DNA of 5,236 nt from Inquilinus sp. (GTDB taxonomy: Bacteria; Pseudomonadota; Alphaproteobacteria; DSM-16000; Inquilinaceae), in NCBI GenBank assembly GCA_013003675.1, contig JABDIP010000252.1, forward strand, positions 1 to 5,236, written 5' to 3'. Under the pieces are notes generated by a model. The model was not told the DNA's origin and did no database searches. It was given only the letters and a program-made list of their open reading frames with translations. The position numbers and the translations under genes are program-made. The number at the start of each line of letters is the position of its first letter. Position 1 is the first letter of the stretch. Below, in pieces: positions 1 to 5,236 of this stretch.

Positions 1-626
1 GCCTGCAGCGCAACTATCCGGTCTATCTGTCGACCAAGAACACCATCCTCAAGGCCTATGACGGCCGCTTCAAGGACCTGTTCCAGGAGGTGTTCGACGC
101 CGAGTTCGCCGACCGCTTCAAGGCCGCAGGCCTGACCTACGAGCACCGGCTGATCGACGACATGGTCGCCGCCGCCCTGAAATGGGAGGGCGGCTTCGTC
201 TGGGCGGCGAAGAACTACGACGGCGACGTGCAGTCCGACACCGTCGCCCAGGGCTTCGGGTCGCTCGGGCTGATGACCTCGGTGCTGATGACGCCGGACG
301 GCAATACGGTCGAGGCGGAGGCGGCGCACGGCACCGTCACCCGCCACTATCGCCAGCACCAGAAAGGGCTGGAGACCTCGACCAACCCGATCGCCTCGAT
401 CTTCGCCTGGAGCCGCGGGCTTTCCTATCGGGCGAAGTTCGACGACACGCCGGACGTGGCGGCTTTTGCCGAGACGCTGGAGAAGGTCTGCGTCGAGACC
501 GTCGAATCCGGCTACATGACCAAGGATCTGGCGATCCTGATCGGACCCGAGCAGCCCTGGCTGACCACCAACCAGTTCCTCGACAAGCTGGATGAGGGCC
601 TGAAGACGGCGATGGCGAAGGGCTGA
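1..626 (+). CDS. icd: NADP-dependent isocitrate dehydrogenase, C-terminal half (5' end outside window)
   Basis: The enzyme oxidatively decarboxylates isocitrate to 2-oxoglutarate with NADP+ and a divalent metal, in the cytosolic TCA cycle. The open frame enters at base 3 and ends at TGA 624-626, giving 207 visible residues. The GTG at 90 is internal. The sequence aligns almost without gaps to the eukaryote-like homodimeric class (human IDH1 type, about 400-415 aa), not the E. coli type. Visible residue n corresponds to about human n+200, so roughly 200 residues are missing. Seen directly: STKNTI with Lys12 (human Lys212), HRLIDDM with Asp52 (metal ligand Asp252), KNYDGDVQSD with Asp75 and Asp79 (Asp275, Asp279), and AEAAHGTVTRHYR with His109, Arg114 and His115 (NADP contacts His309, Arg314, His315). 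All key residues are present, so it looks functional. It converges on the aldo/keto reductase gene, with 18 bp between the stops. No convincing terminator fits in that gap. Confidence 0.97.
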   Translation, partial: LQRNYPVYLSTKNTILKAYDGRFKDLFQEVFDAEFADRFKAAGLTYEHRLIDDMVAAALKWEGGFVWAAKNYDGDVQSDTVAQGFGSLGLMTSVLMTPDGNTVEAEAAHGTVTRHYRQHQKGLETSTNPIASIFAWSRGLSYRAKFDDTPDVAAFAETLEKVCVETVESGYMTKDLAILIGPEQPWLTTNQFLDKLDEGLKTAMAKG

Positions 627-644
627 ACGACCCCTCCTGTGCGG

Positions 645-1652
645 CTAGCCTGGTCGCCGGTCGAAATAGGCATCGACGACCCGAAATGGATACCGGCGGG
701 GTGGCTTCGATGCCTCGTCGAGCAATTCTAGATCGGCCTTCTCCAGGTGAGTACTCAAAGCGCCTAACGTTTCGGCCAGTTGCCGTTCGGTGCGGGCACC
801 GACGACTCCGGCGGCAAGGGCTGGACGACTCAGCACCCAGGCCACCGCCACTTGGCCCGGCGTCGCACCTCGCCGCTCGGCCACTTCGCGCGTCGCCGCC
901 AGCGTCGCCCAGTTGCGATCATTGTCGCGCCGGCTCCAATGCTCTTCGTGGGACTCCGCCGCACCGGCAATGCGTCCTTCGGCTGGCTTCTCGTTGGGCC
1001 GATATTTCCCGGTGAGGAAACCTTGCCCCAATGGTCCCCATGCGTGCAGTGCGATGCCGTGCCGCTGCAAGCCGTCAAGAAAGTCGTCCTCGATGTCGCG
1101 GCAGACAAGGCTGTATTGGTACTGAGCGGCGGCGACCGGTACCGGTGCGCATGCCACCGCCTCCGCCGCTGCCCAAGCCGGCAGATTGGAAAAGCCGACG
1201 GCTCGAATTTTCCCGGCCCTGACAGCGATATCGACGGCCGCCCAGGTTTCCTCGATCGGCGTCAGACGGTCCGGCCCATGTAGGTACCAGATATCGATGT
1301 AGTCGGTTCCGAGCCGGCGCAGACTGTCATCGATCGACGACAGAACCGCCGTTCGGGTCAGACCGGCTCGGGGATGCCGAGGTTGGCCGCCGAGTTGGGC
1401 GCCGCCCTTTGTCGCCACCACATGTGCATCGCGGCGGCCTTTCAAGGCGGCACCAAGGATCTCCTCCGCCTGCCCATCGGTATAGACGTTGGCGGAGTCG
1501 AAATAGGTTCCGCCGCCGTCGATGAACGCGTCGACGATACGATGCGCGCCCTTCGCATCGACCTCCGCCGATCCGGTACCGCCGAACAGCATGGTCCCCA
1601 AACAGAACCGCGAGACGACAATTCCGCTGCTCCCAAGCGTCGTGTATTTCAT
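645..1652 (-). CDS. aldo/keto reductase (335 aa)
   Basis: This is a complete soluble NADPH-dependent oxidoreductase of the aldo/keto reductase superfamily, close in layout to the YajO/Tas/YghZ-like and auxin-induced-type bacterial members. The (beta/alpha)8 fold starts with KYTTLGSSGIVVSRFCLGTM. The catalytic tetrad is visible as Asp52 and Tyr57 (FDSANVY), Lys82 (VVATKGG) and His125 (IWYLHGPD). GFSN (153-156), WGPLGQGFLTGKY (205-217) and the cofactor-phosphate segment GVVGARTERQLAETL (282-296) are in the expected order. The length is normal. The frame is open upstream to 1853, but homology begins at the ATG at 1652, which has a good Shine-Dalgarno (GAGGGGG) 9 nt ahead. The upstream extension would run through the LysR promoter and coding region, so I reject it. 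It is divergent from the LysR gene at 1753, its likely regulator. The substrate cannot be read from sequence; aldehydes, ketones or sugar-type carbonyls are all possible. Confidence 0.94.
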   Translation of the reverse strand: MKYTTLGSSGIVVSRFCLGTMLFGGTGSAEVDAKGAHRIVDAFIDGGGTYFDSANVYTDGQAEEILGAALKGRRDAHVVATKGGAQLGGQPRHPRAGLTRTAVLSSIDDSLRRLGTDYIDIWYLHGPDRLTPIEETWAAVDIAVRAGKIRAVGFSNLPAWAAAEAVACAPVPVAAAQYQYSLVCRDIEDDFLDGLQRHGIALHAWGPLGQGFLTGKYRPNEKPAEGRIAGAAESHEEHWSRRDNDRNWATLAATREVAERRGATPGQVAVAWVLSRPALAAGVVGARTERQLAETLGALSTHLEKADLELLDEASKPPRRYPFRVVDAYFDRRPG

Positions 1653-1661
1653 AACTGGCGA

Positions 1662-1668
1662 CCCCCTC
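1662..1668 (-). promoter_or_regulatory. ribosome binding site fixing the reductase start
   Basis: On the minus strand this reads GAGGGGG, 9 nt before the ATG at 1652. It supports the 335-aa form over the longer open frame starting at 1853, whose extra 67 residues show no family similarity. Confidence 0.75.
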
Positions 1669-1736
1669 AGAAAATCCGATTCACCAACCTGCGCATTAGA
1701 ACCAAAATGGCTATTTCCGGGTATATACAGCTTTGC

Positions 1737-1742
1737 AGGGAG
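1737..1742 (+). promoter_or_regulatory. ribosome binding site of the LysR gene
   Basis: AGGGAG lies 10 nt before the ATG at 1753. It supports that start over the longer open frame from 1522, which would run antisense through the 5' end of the reductase gene. The palindrome TTTCGAAA fills most of the spacer between this site and the start codon. Confidence 0.65.
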
Positions 1743-1752
1743 CATTTCGAAA

Positions 1753-2663
1753 ATGAATGATATCGACTGGGACAATCTGAGAGTGTTCGCGGCGGTAGCA
1801 CGGGCAGGTGGTCTATCGGCGGCGGCCACTCGGGCGAAACAAAGCCCTGCCACCCTTGGTCGCCGGATTGCGGCCCTGGAGTACGCCTTGCAGCTCCGTC
1901 TTTTCGACCGCCGACGAGATGGTTATGCGCTCACTGCACACGGCGAGGCTCTGCTGCCACGCGCCTTGGCGGCTGAAACCGCCGTCTTGTCGATCGAGCG
2001 CTGGGCGTCAGCAAGCAACGAACCGACGACCGTCCGCGTGGCAACAGGCGCCTGGACCGGGGCCTTTCTAGCCGCCAACGCCGGATTTCTTGCCGGAATC
2101 TCACCTCCTATCGGTCTGGAGATTCTGTCCGGGTCGGTCATGTCGATCTGACCAGACAGGAAGCCGAGTTGGGCATCCGCAACCGGCGACCATCGACACC
2201 CGGCCTTGCCGGCCAGAAGCTCGGCCCGGTCGCCTTCGCCGTGTTCGGCCCGCCCGCGTTGACCAGGGAATGGTCCGCCGCAGATGAGCAGTCGCGCTAT
2301 GGCAACTTCAATTGGGTGGCGTTTCGGACTGCGGGATCTACGGTGCCGTCGGCGGCATGGCTCGACCGACGGCTGACACGGCCGCCGATTGTCCGTCTGT
2401 CCGACCCGAGAGCGGTTCTCGACGCGTCGGCCGCGGGGATCGGCCTTTGCGTCCTACCGTGCTTCGTCGGCGACAGTGATCGCCGGTTGCGACGCGCCTC
2501 TGGCGTGATTGACGACCTGACCCATGAGCAATGGCTGGTCAGCCATGACGACCATCGCCACAACAGACCCGTTCGACAGATCACCGACCGGATCAAACGC
2601 CTCATGAAGGAACGGCGCCGACTCTTCGCTGGCGCCGTTCCGATTGGAGTGCGAACCGACTAG
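1753..2663 (+). pseudogene. LysR-family transcriptional regulator, interrupted by an apparent -1 frameshift
   Basis: The first piece (1753-2151, 132 aa) has a full LysR winged helix-turn-helix at about residues 5-63 (LRVFAAVARAGGLSAAA, then LGRRIAALE, LRLFDRRRDGYALTAHG). It continues through the linker helix into the effector domain (TTVRVATGAWTG, PPIGLEILSG), then stops at TGA 2149-2151. The expected continuation HVDLTRQEAELGIRN is in the -1 frame from about 2136, and that frame stays open to TAG 2661-2663. It holds the rest of the effector-binding domain, including DPRAVLDASAAGIGLCVLPCF. Restoring one base between about 2100 and 2148 gives one 303-aa protein, the usual family length. Either the gene carries a single-base deletion or the assembly has an error. 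No slippery heptamer suggests programmed frameshifting. If the mutation is real, the short product could keep its DNA-binding domain but lack effector sensing. The divergent position makes the aldo/keto reductase gene the likely target. The effector is unknown. Confidence 0.88.
2609..2641 (-). terminator. 11-bp perfect hairpin, likely transcription terminator of gcrA
   Basis: GGAACGGCGCC (2609-2619) and GGCGCCGTTCC (2631-2641) are perfect inverted repeats around an 11-nt loop. The hairpin begins 25 nt past the gcrA stop on the minus strand and lies inside the last codons of the opposing LysR gene. No long T-run follows on either strand; the minus strand continues only TTCATGAG. It is therefore not a canonical intrinsic terminator. 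It could also be a transcript-stabilising 3' end or a bidirectional terminator for this tightly convergent pair. Confidence 0.5.
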
Positions 2664-2666
2664 GCC

Positions 2667-3107
2667 CTACCCGTGTGCGATACGGCGTTCGCTGTCGCGG
2701 CGCCGGGCGGCCGGCGGCTGGTAGGCGAGCTTCATATGCGCGGCGCAATAGGACAGCCCGGCCGCCACCGGCTTGCCGCAGAACTGGAAGCCCGGCTTCT
2801 TCGGGTCGCCATGGGGCCAGCGGCACATCCGCTCGGTGAGGGCGAGGATGGTGGCGCCGTCGACGGGCACCCGTTCGACCGCGGCGACGACGGCTGGCGG
2901 TGGTGCCGCGACCGGTTGTTCGGATCTGGCCGCCGGCTTCTTCCTCTCCTTGATCGGCGACGGCCGGCCGGCAAGGCCCAGGCGATGCGCCTTGCCGATC
3001 ACGGCGTTGCGCGACAGGCCGCCGATGATCTCGGCTATCTCGCTGGCGCTCTTCCCGGAACCCCAGTACCTCCGCAGCACCGCGACCTTTTCGTCCGTCC
3101 AACTCAT
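2667..3107 (-). CDS. gcrA: GcrA-family cell-cycle transcriptional regulator (146 aa)
   Basis: GcrA in Caulobacter binds the sigma-70 holoenzyme and activates promoters carrying GANTC sites methylated by CcrM, driving cell-cycle genes. The N-terminus MSWTDEKVAVLRRYWGSGKS with ASEIAEIIGGLSRNAVIGKAHRLGL (residues 1-45) is the family's helix-turn-helix DNA-binding domain. A basic, Pro/Ala-rich linker spans about 48-80. The C-terminal sigma-interacting region has the conserved pattern Cys95-Arg-Trp-Pro...GDP...Phe-Cys110...Tyr-Cys121-x2-His124...LAYQP. The Cys/His spacing looks able to bind metal, but that is inference. The length is slightly short for the family. The ATG at 3107 is chosen because the family begins MSWTDE there and a strong Shine-Dalgarno precedes it; the in-frame ATG 11 codons upstream lies ahead of that site. 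The stop is 3 bp from the LysR stop, and the gene is transcribed toward it. No ccrM is in this window, so the partner methylase cannot be confirmed here. Confidence 0.95.
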   Translation of the reverse strand: MSWTDEKVAVLRRYWGSGKSASEIAEIIGGLSRNAVIGKAHRLGLAGRPSPIKERKKPAARSEQPVAAPPPAVVAAVERVPVDGATILALTERMCRWPHGDPKKPGFQFCGKPVAAGLSYCAAHMKLAYQPPAARRRDSERRIAHG

Positions 3108-3113
3108 TAGACG

Positions 3114-3122
3114 CTCTCCCTC
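3114..3122 (-). promoter_or_regulatory. ribosome binding site fixing the gcrA start
   Basis: On the minus strand this reads GAGGGAGAG, 6 nt before the ATG at 3107. It selects the MSWTDE start over an in-frame ATG at 3140. Confidence 0.78.
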
Positions 3123-3172
3123 GTGTCCGAGATTGGGCAACCGGCGAGTCCTAGCGGCTTGCCCGACATGTG

Positions 3173-3198
3173 GTAGTACCGGACGATGACAGTACTAC
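3173..3198. repeat. inverted repeat GTAGTAC-N12-GTACTAC upstream of gcrA
   Basis: Perfect 7-bp arms (3173-3179 and 3192-3198) surround a 12-nt spacer. Similar flanks extend outward (ACATGTG on the left, ATGA on the right), so the symmetry would grow if a small bulge were allowed. It ends 66 nt ahead of the gcrA start codon, where a promoter or operator would sit. No T-run follows, so it is unlikely to be a terminator. The binding protein, if any, is unknown. Confidence 0.55.
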
Positions 3199-3299
3199 AT
3201 GAAGGAACGGAGGGATAGACGCTAGCGGACAGAACGCGCAGATTCCTGTGGATTACCGTCCTGAAACCGCCGAATTCGCGGACCGCGACAGGCCTTCGC

Positions 3300-3336
3300 A
3301 CCGATCGCTCATCCGAGAGGTGTGGCGCCGATCGGT
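3300..3336 (-). terminator. weak hairpin at the end of the acetyltransferase gene
   Basis: ACCGATCG (3300-3307) and CGATCGGT (3329-3336) form 8-bp perfect arms around a 21-nt loop, overlapping the acetyltransferase stop codon. The large loop and the absence of a T-run make this only a tentative 3' end of the alaS-acetyltransferase transcript. Confidence 0.25.
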
Positions 3337-3830
3337 CAGTCGGGACGATGGAAAAGCTCCTTGCGGAAGTAGCTGTCGATTCCCTGGTCGCCTTTGGCGG
3401 TATGGGTCAGTCGGTAGCCGAGCCGCGGATAAAGGGCCAGCGCCGCCGGTTGACGCTCGGTGACGTGCAACATGATCGCCCGATAGCCGGCTTCCATCGC
3501 CCGGATTTCCAGCATTCCGACCAGCTGGCGGGCGATCCCGCGGCGCTGCCAGTTGAGATCGACGCGCAACCGTTTCAACCGGGCCACCCCGTCCTCTTCG
3601 CGGAGAAACCCGCCCATGGCGACCAATCCATCGTCAGCCTCGCCGACCAGGAACCCTCCCGTCGGGTGCGCATAGATGCGGTCCAGTTCACGCAAATCCC
3701 GGCGCCTAGGGTGATCGATCGGCCGCGACAGCCCGAGCGGCGCCATCACTTCCCGATCGAGGGCGATGACCGCGGCGTGGTCGGCCGGCCGATAGTCACG
3801 CAGGCGGACGAATTCGCTCAGCCCCGCCAT
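3336..3830 (-). CDS. GNAT-family N-acetyltransferase (164 aa)
   Basis: This is a single-domain acetyltransferase that should transfer an acetyl group from acetyl-CoA to an amine. The substrate cannot be inferred. The N-terminus VRLRDYRPADHAAVIALDRE is the usual GNAT start. Motif A is RLRVDLNWQRRGIARQLVG (about 87-105), with the pyrophosphate-binding loop QRRGIA. Motif B, ALALYPRLGYRL (about 130-141), holds the Tyr often used as general acid. The length is typical. The ATG at 3830 is the only plausible in-frame start clear of alaS, although its Shine-Dalgarno is weak. The alaS stop lies 53 bp upstream on the same strand with no evident terminator between, so the gene is probably read from the alaS transcript, possibly with translation helped by alaS. 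A role in translation or protein modification is suggested only by that neighbour and should be treated as speculation. Confidence 0.9.
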   Translation of the reverse strand: MAGLSEFVRLRDYRPADHAAVIALDREVMAPLGLSRPIDHPRRRDLRELDRIYAHPTGGFLVGEADDGLVAMGGFLREEDGVARLKRLRVDLNWQRRGIARQLVGMLEIRAMEAGYRAIMLHVTERQPAALALYPRLGYRLTHTAKGDQGIDSYFRKELFHRPD

Positions 3831-3883
3831 GGCAGGCCCGATGTCGTGATCATCACCTGGCAGAACCGCCGGGCCGCAGGGCG

Positions 3884-5236
3884 CTAGCCGGCCAGCGCGG
3901 CCTCGATGGCGGCGAGGGCGTCGCCGGCCTTGCCGCCTTCCGGGCCGCCCGCCTGGGCCATGTCGGGGCGTCCGCCACCGCCCTTGCCGCCGACCGCCGC
4001 CGCCCCGGCGCGCACCAGCGCCACCGCGTCGAGCCGGGCCGTCAGGTCGTCGGTGACGCCGACGACCAGCGATGCCTTGCCATCGTTGACGGCGACCAGG
4101 GCGACGACGCCCGAGCCGAGGCTGGTCTTGATGTCGTCCGCCATCGGCTTCAAATCCTTGGCCGGTACACCCTCCAGGACCCGCCCGGAGAAATCGATTC
4201 CCTCGACCTGCTTTACTGGCGGCGCCGTGCCGGCCCCGCCACCGGTCGCCAACGCGCGGCGCAGATCGGCGATCTCGCGCTCCTGCCGACGGCGTTCCTC
4301 GACCAGTGCTGCGATGCGTCCCGGCAGGTCGGCCGGGGTCGCCTTCAGCGCACTGGCGGCCTCGGCCAGCAGCGCCTCCTGGCGTTGTTGATGCTCCACC
4401 GCGCCGGCGCCGGTAACCGCCTCGATGCGTCGCACACCGGCGGCCACCGCCCCCTCGCCAATGATCCTGAAGCTGCCGATCTCGCCGGTGCGGCCGACAT
4501 GGGTGCCGCCGCAAAGCTCCGTCGAATAGAAGCGGTTGCCTTCCCGCCCCATGCCGACGACGCGGACCGTCTCACCGTATTTCTCGCCGAACAGCGCCAT
4601 CGCCCCCTCGGCCATCGCCTCGTCGGGGGTCATCAGCCGGGTTACCACCTCGGCATCCTCGCGCACCCGGGCGTTCACTTCGGCCTCGACGGCCACGATG
4701 TCCTCGCGGTTGACGGCCCGCGGCTGGCTGATGTCGAAGCGCAGCCGGTCGGGCGCCACCAGCGAGCCCTTCTGGGTGACATGCTTGCCGAGCCGGCGGC
4801 GCAGCGCTTCATGCAGCAGATGGGTGGCGGAGTGGTTGGCTCGCACCGCATCGCGGCGCTCGCTGTCGACCGACAGATCGACGGCGTCGCCGACCGAGAG
4901 CGTGCCCTTGGTCACCCGGCCGAGGTGGACGAACAGATCGCCCAGCTTCTTCTGGGTATCGGCGACCTCGACCTCGCAGCCGGCGGCGGTGAACATGCCG
5001 CCGGCATCGCCGACCTGGCCGCCCGACTCGCCATAGAAGGGCGTCTGATTGGCGATCACCGCGACCTGCTGGCCGGCGGTCGCCTTGTCCGCGGTCTTGC
5101 CGTCGACGACCAGCGCCATGACCTGCCCCTCGGCGCGCACGGTTCCGTAGCCGAGAAAATCGGTGGCGCCGACCTTGTCGCGGATGTCGAACCAGACCTG
5201 CTCGGTGGCGACATCGCCGGAGCCGGCCCAGTGCCG
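3884..5236 (-). CDS. alaS: alanyl-tRNA synthetase, C-terminal half (5' end outside window)
   Basis: The enzyme charges tRNA-Ala with alanine in the cytosol and hydrolyses mischarged Ser- or Gly-tRNA-Ala. About 450 residues are visible, starting RHWAGSGDVATEQVWFDIRD at the right edge. They correspond to roughly residue 430 to the end of the 875-aa E. coli protein, so the class II catalytic core is mostly outside. The editing domain shows TPFYGESGGQVGD (about 65-77) and both zinc-binding motifs, HSATH (135-139, at 4834-4820) and CGGTH (242-246, at 4513-4499). A charged helical stretch of coiled-coil character spans about 282-330 (QRQEALLAE, then EERRRQEREIADLRRAL). The DHHA1/C-Ala domain follows, with the Gly-rich GGKGGGGRPDMAQAGG near 416-431. 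All editing residues are intact and no frame break is seen. The GTG at 5140 is internal. Transcription runs left, into the acetyltransferase gene 53 bp downstream. Confidence 0.97.
   Translation of the reverse strand, partial: RHWAGSGDVATEQVWFDIRDKVGATDFLGYGTVRAEGQVMALVVDGKTADKATAGQQVAVIANQTPFYGESGGQVGDAGGMFTAAGCEVEVADTQKKLGDLFVHLGRVTKGTLSVGDAVDLSVDSERRDAVRANHSATHLLHEALRRRLGKHVTQKGSLVAPDRLRFDISQPRAVNREDIVAVEAEVNARVREDAEVVTRLMTPDEAMAEGAMALFGEKYGETVRVVGMGREGNRFYSTELCGGTHVGRTGEIGSFRIIGEGAVAAGVRRIEAVTGAGAVEHQQRQEALLAEAASALKATPADLPGRIAALVEERRRQEREIADLRRALATGGGAGTAPPVKQVEGIDFSGRVLEGVPAKDLKPMADDIKTSLGSGVVALVAVNDGKASLVVGVTDDLTARLDAVALVRAGAAAVGGKGGGGRPDMAQAGGPEGGKAGDALAAIEAALAG

Larger units (their letters stand above)
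1653..1752. promoter_or_regulatory. divergent control region between the reductase and LysR genes
   Basis: This 100-bp non-coding gap is visibly more AT-rich than its surroundings and must hold the 5' signals of both genes. Seen in it: GTATATAC, a perfect 8-bp palindrome at 1721-1728, whose TATATA core (1722-1727) could serve as a -10 element in either direction; CATT-N8-AATG, a short dyad at 1694-1709; TTTCGAAA, a perfect palindrome at 1745-1752 abutting the LysR start codon; and a GANTC site at 1678-1682. No -35 hexamer is convincing. LysR-type regulators commonly bind such shared regions at interrupted dyads, often with a T-N11-A core. That makes this the likely operator, but no site here fits the T-N11-A form cleanly. 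Confidence 0.6.
3108..3335. other. gcrA upstream non-coding region
   Basis: This 228-bp region lies between the acetyltransferase stop and the gcrA start. It should carry the gcrA promoter, since gcrA points the same way as its upstream neighbour but at some distance. It holds the gcrA Shine-Dalgarno, GANTC sites at 3146-3150 and 3241-3245 (about 40 and 135 bp ahead of the start), an inverted repeat at 3173-3198, and the 8-mer TAGACGCT twice (3108-3115, 3216-3223). I find no convincing -35/-10 pair. A 64-codon open frame on the minus strand (3301 to 3107) crosses it, but it shows no recognisable family or ribosome binding site and is probably chance. Confidence 0.6.

Noticed and set aside
628..656. 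Possible icd/reductase terminator (CGACC...GGTCG, and the palindrome GGCTAGCC at 643-650)
   Set aside because: The stem is only 5 bp with a 19-nt loop and no T-run. It is too weak to call.
1135..1146. 12-bp palindrome ACCGGTACCGGT
   Set aside because: It lies within the reductase coding sequence, where repeated Pro-Val codons generate it. There is no regulatory context.
1653..1853. 67-residue N-terminal extension of the aldo/keto reductase
   Set aside because: It would cover the divergent promoter region and the antisense of LysR. Family similarity and a good ribosome binding site both point to the ATG at 1652.
2115..2151. Programmed -1 ribosomal frameshift in the LysR gene
   Set aside because: There is no X-XXY-YYZ slippery heptamer or evident stimulatory stem, and the family is not known for recoding. 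Deletion or sequencing error is simpler.
3107..3301. 64-codon minus-strand open frame whose stop overlaps the gcrA ATG (TAATG)
   Set aside because: The stop-start overlap looks like translational coupling, but the frame has no recognisable family or ribosome binding site, and GC-rich sequence yields many such frames. It crosses the probable gcrA promoter region.
3248..3463. 71-codon plus-strand open frame at the acetyltransferase end
   Set aside because: It is mostly the antisense shadow of the acetyltransferase gene, with no family similarity.
3831..4514. Long N-terminal extension of the acetyltransferase frame antiparallel to nothing but overlapping alaS in another frame
   Set aside because: The extension is Gly/Arg-rich out-of-frame translation of alaS. 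GNAT similarity begins at the ATG at 3830.

Overview
This is an ordinary GC-rich chromosomal stretch, most likely from an alphaproteobacterium. The lineage call rests on two things. The window has a complete gcrA-type gene, a cell-cycle regulator family essentially confined to Alphaproteobacteria. It also has an NADP-isocitrate dehydrogenase of the eukaryote-like homodimeric class that is common in that group. The codons are strongly GC-ending, as in Rhodospirillales and relatives, but I cannot name a genus.

Layout, left to right. The 3' half of icd (isocitrate dehydrogenase, TCA cycle) runs rightward to 626. An aldo/keto reductase gene (645-1652) faces it on the minus strand. A 100-bp divergent intergenic region (1653-1752) separates the reductase from a LysR-type regulator (1753-2663, plus strand). 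As written, the regulator is broken by one apparent missing base near 2100-2148. gcrA (2667-3107, minus strand) converges on the regulator with only 3 bp between the stop codons. A 228-bp non-coding region (3108-3335) carries the gcrA leader and an inverted repeat. Next on the minus strand are a GNAT acetyltransferase (3336-3830) and the C-terminal half of alaS (3884 to the right edge). These two share a strand and are separated by 53 bp.

How the genes relate. icd, gcrA and alaS are core genes for central metabolism, cell-cycle transcription and translation. The reductase/LysR pair is a typical divergent regulator-target module and looks like an accessory cassette between conserved genes. The acetyltransferase is probably read from the alaS transcript. 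gcrA has its own upstream region with a Shine-Dalgarno sequence, two GANTC sites (the CcrM methylation sequence through which GcrA acts in Caulobacter) and the inverted repeat. A perfect 11-bp hairpin just past the gcrA stop, lying inside the 3' end of the LysR gene, is the best terminator candidate.

I see no RNA gene, CRISPR array, insertion sequence, prophage part or other mobile element, and nothing that looks like a new multi-gene system. The most useful points to check are the LysR frameshift, the hairpin shared by gcrA and the LysR gene, and the gcrA upstream dyad.
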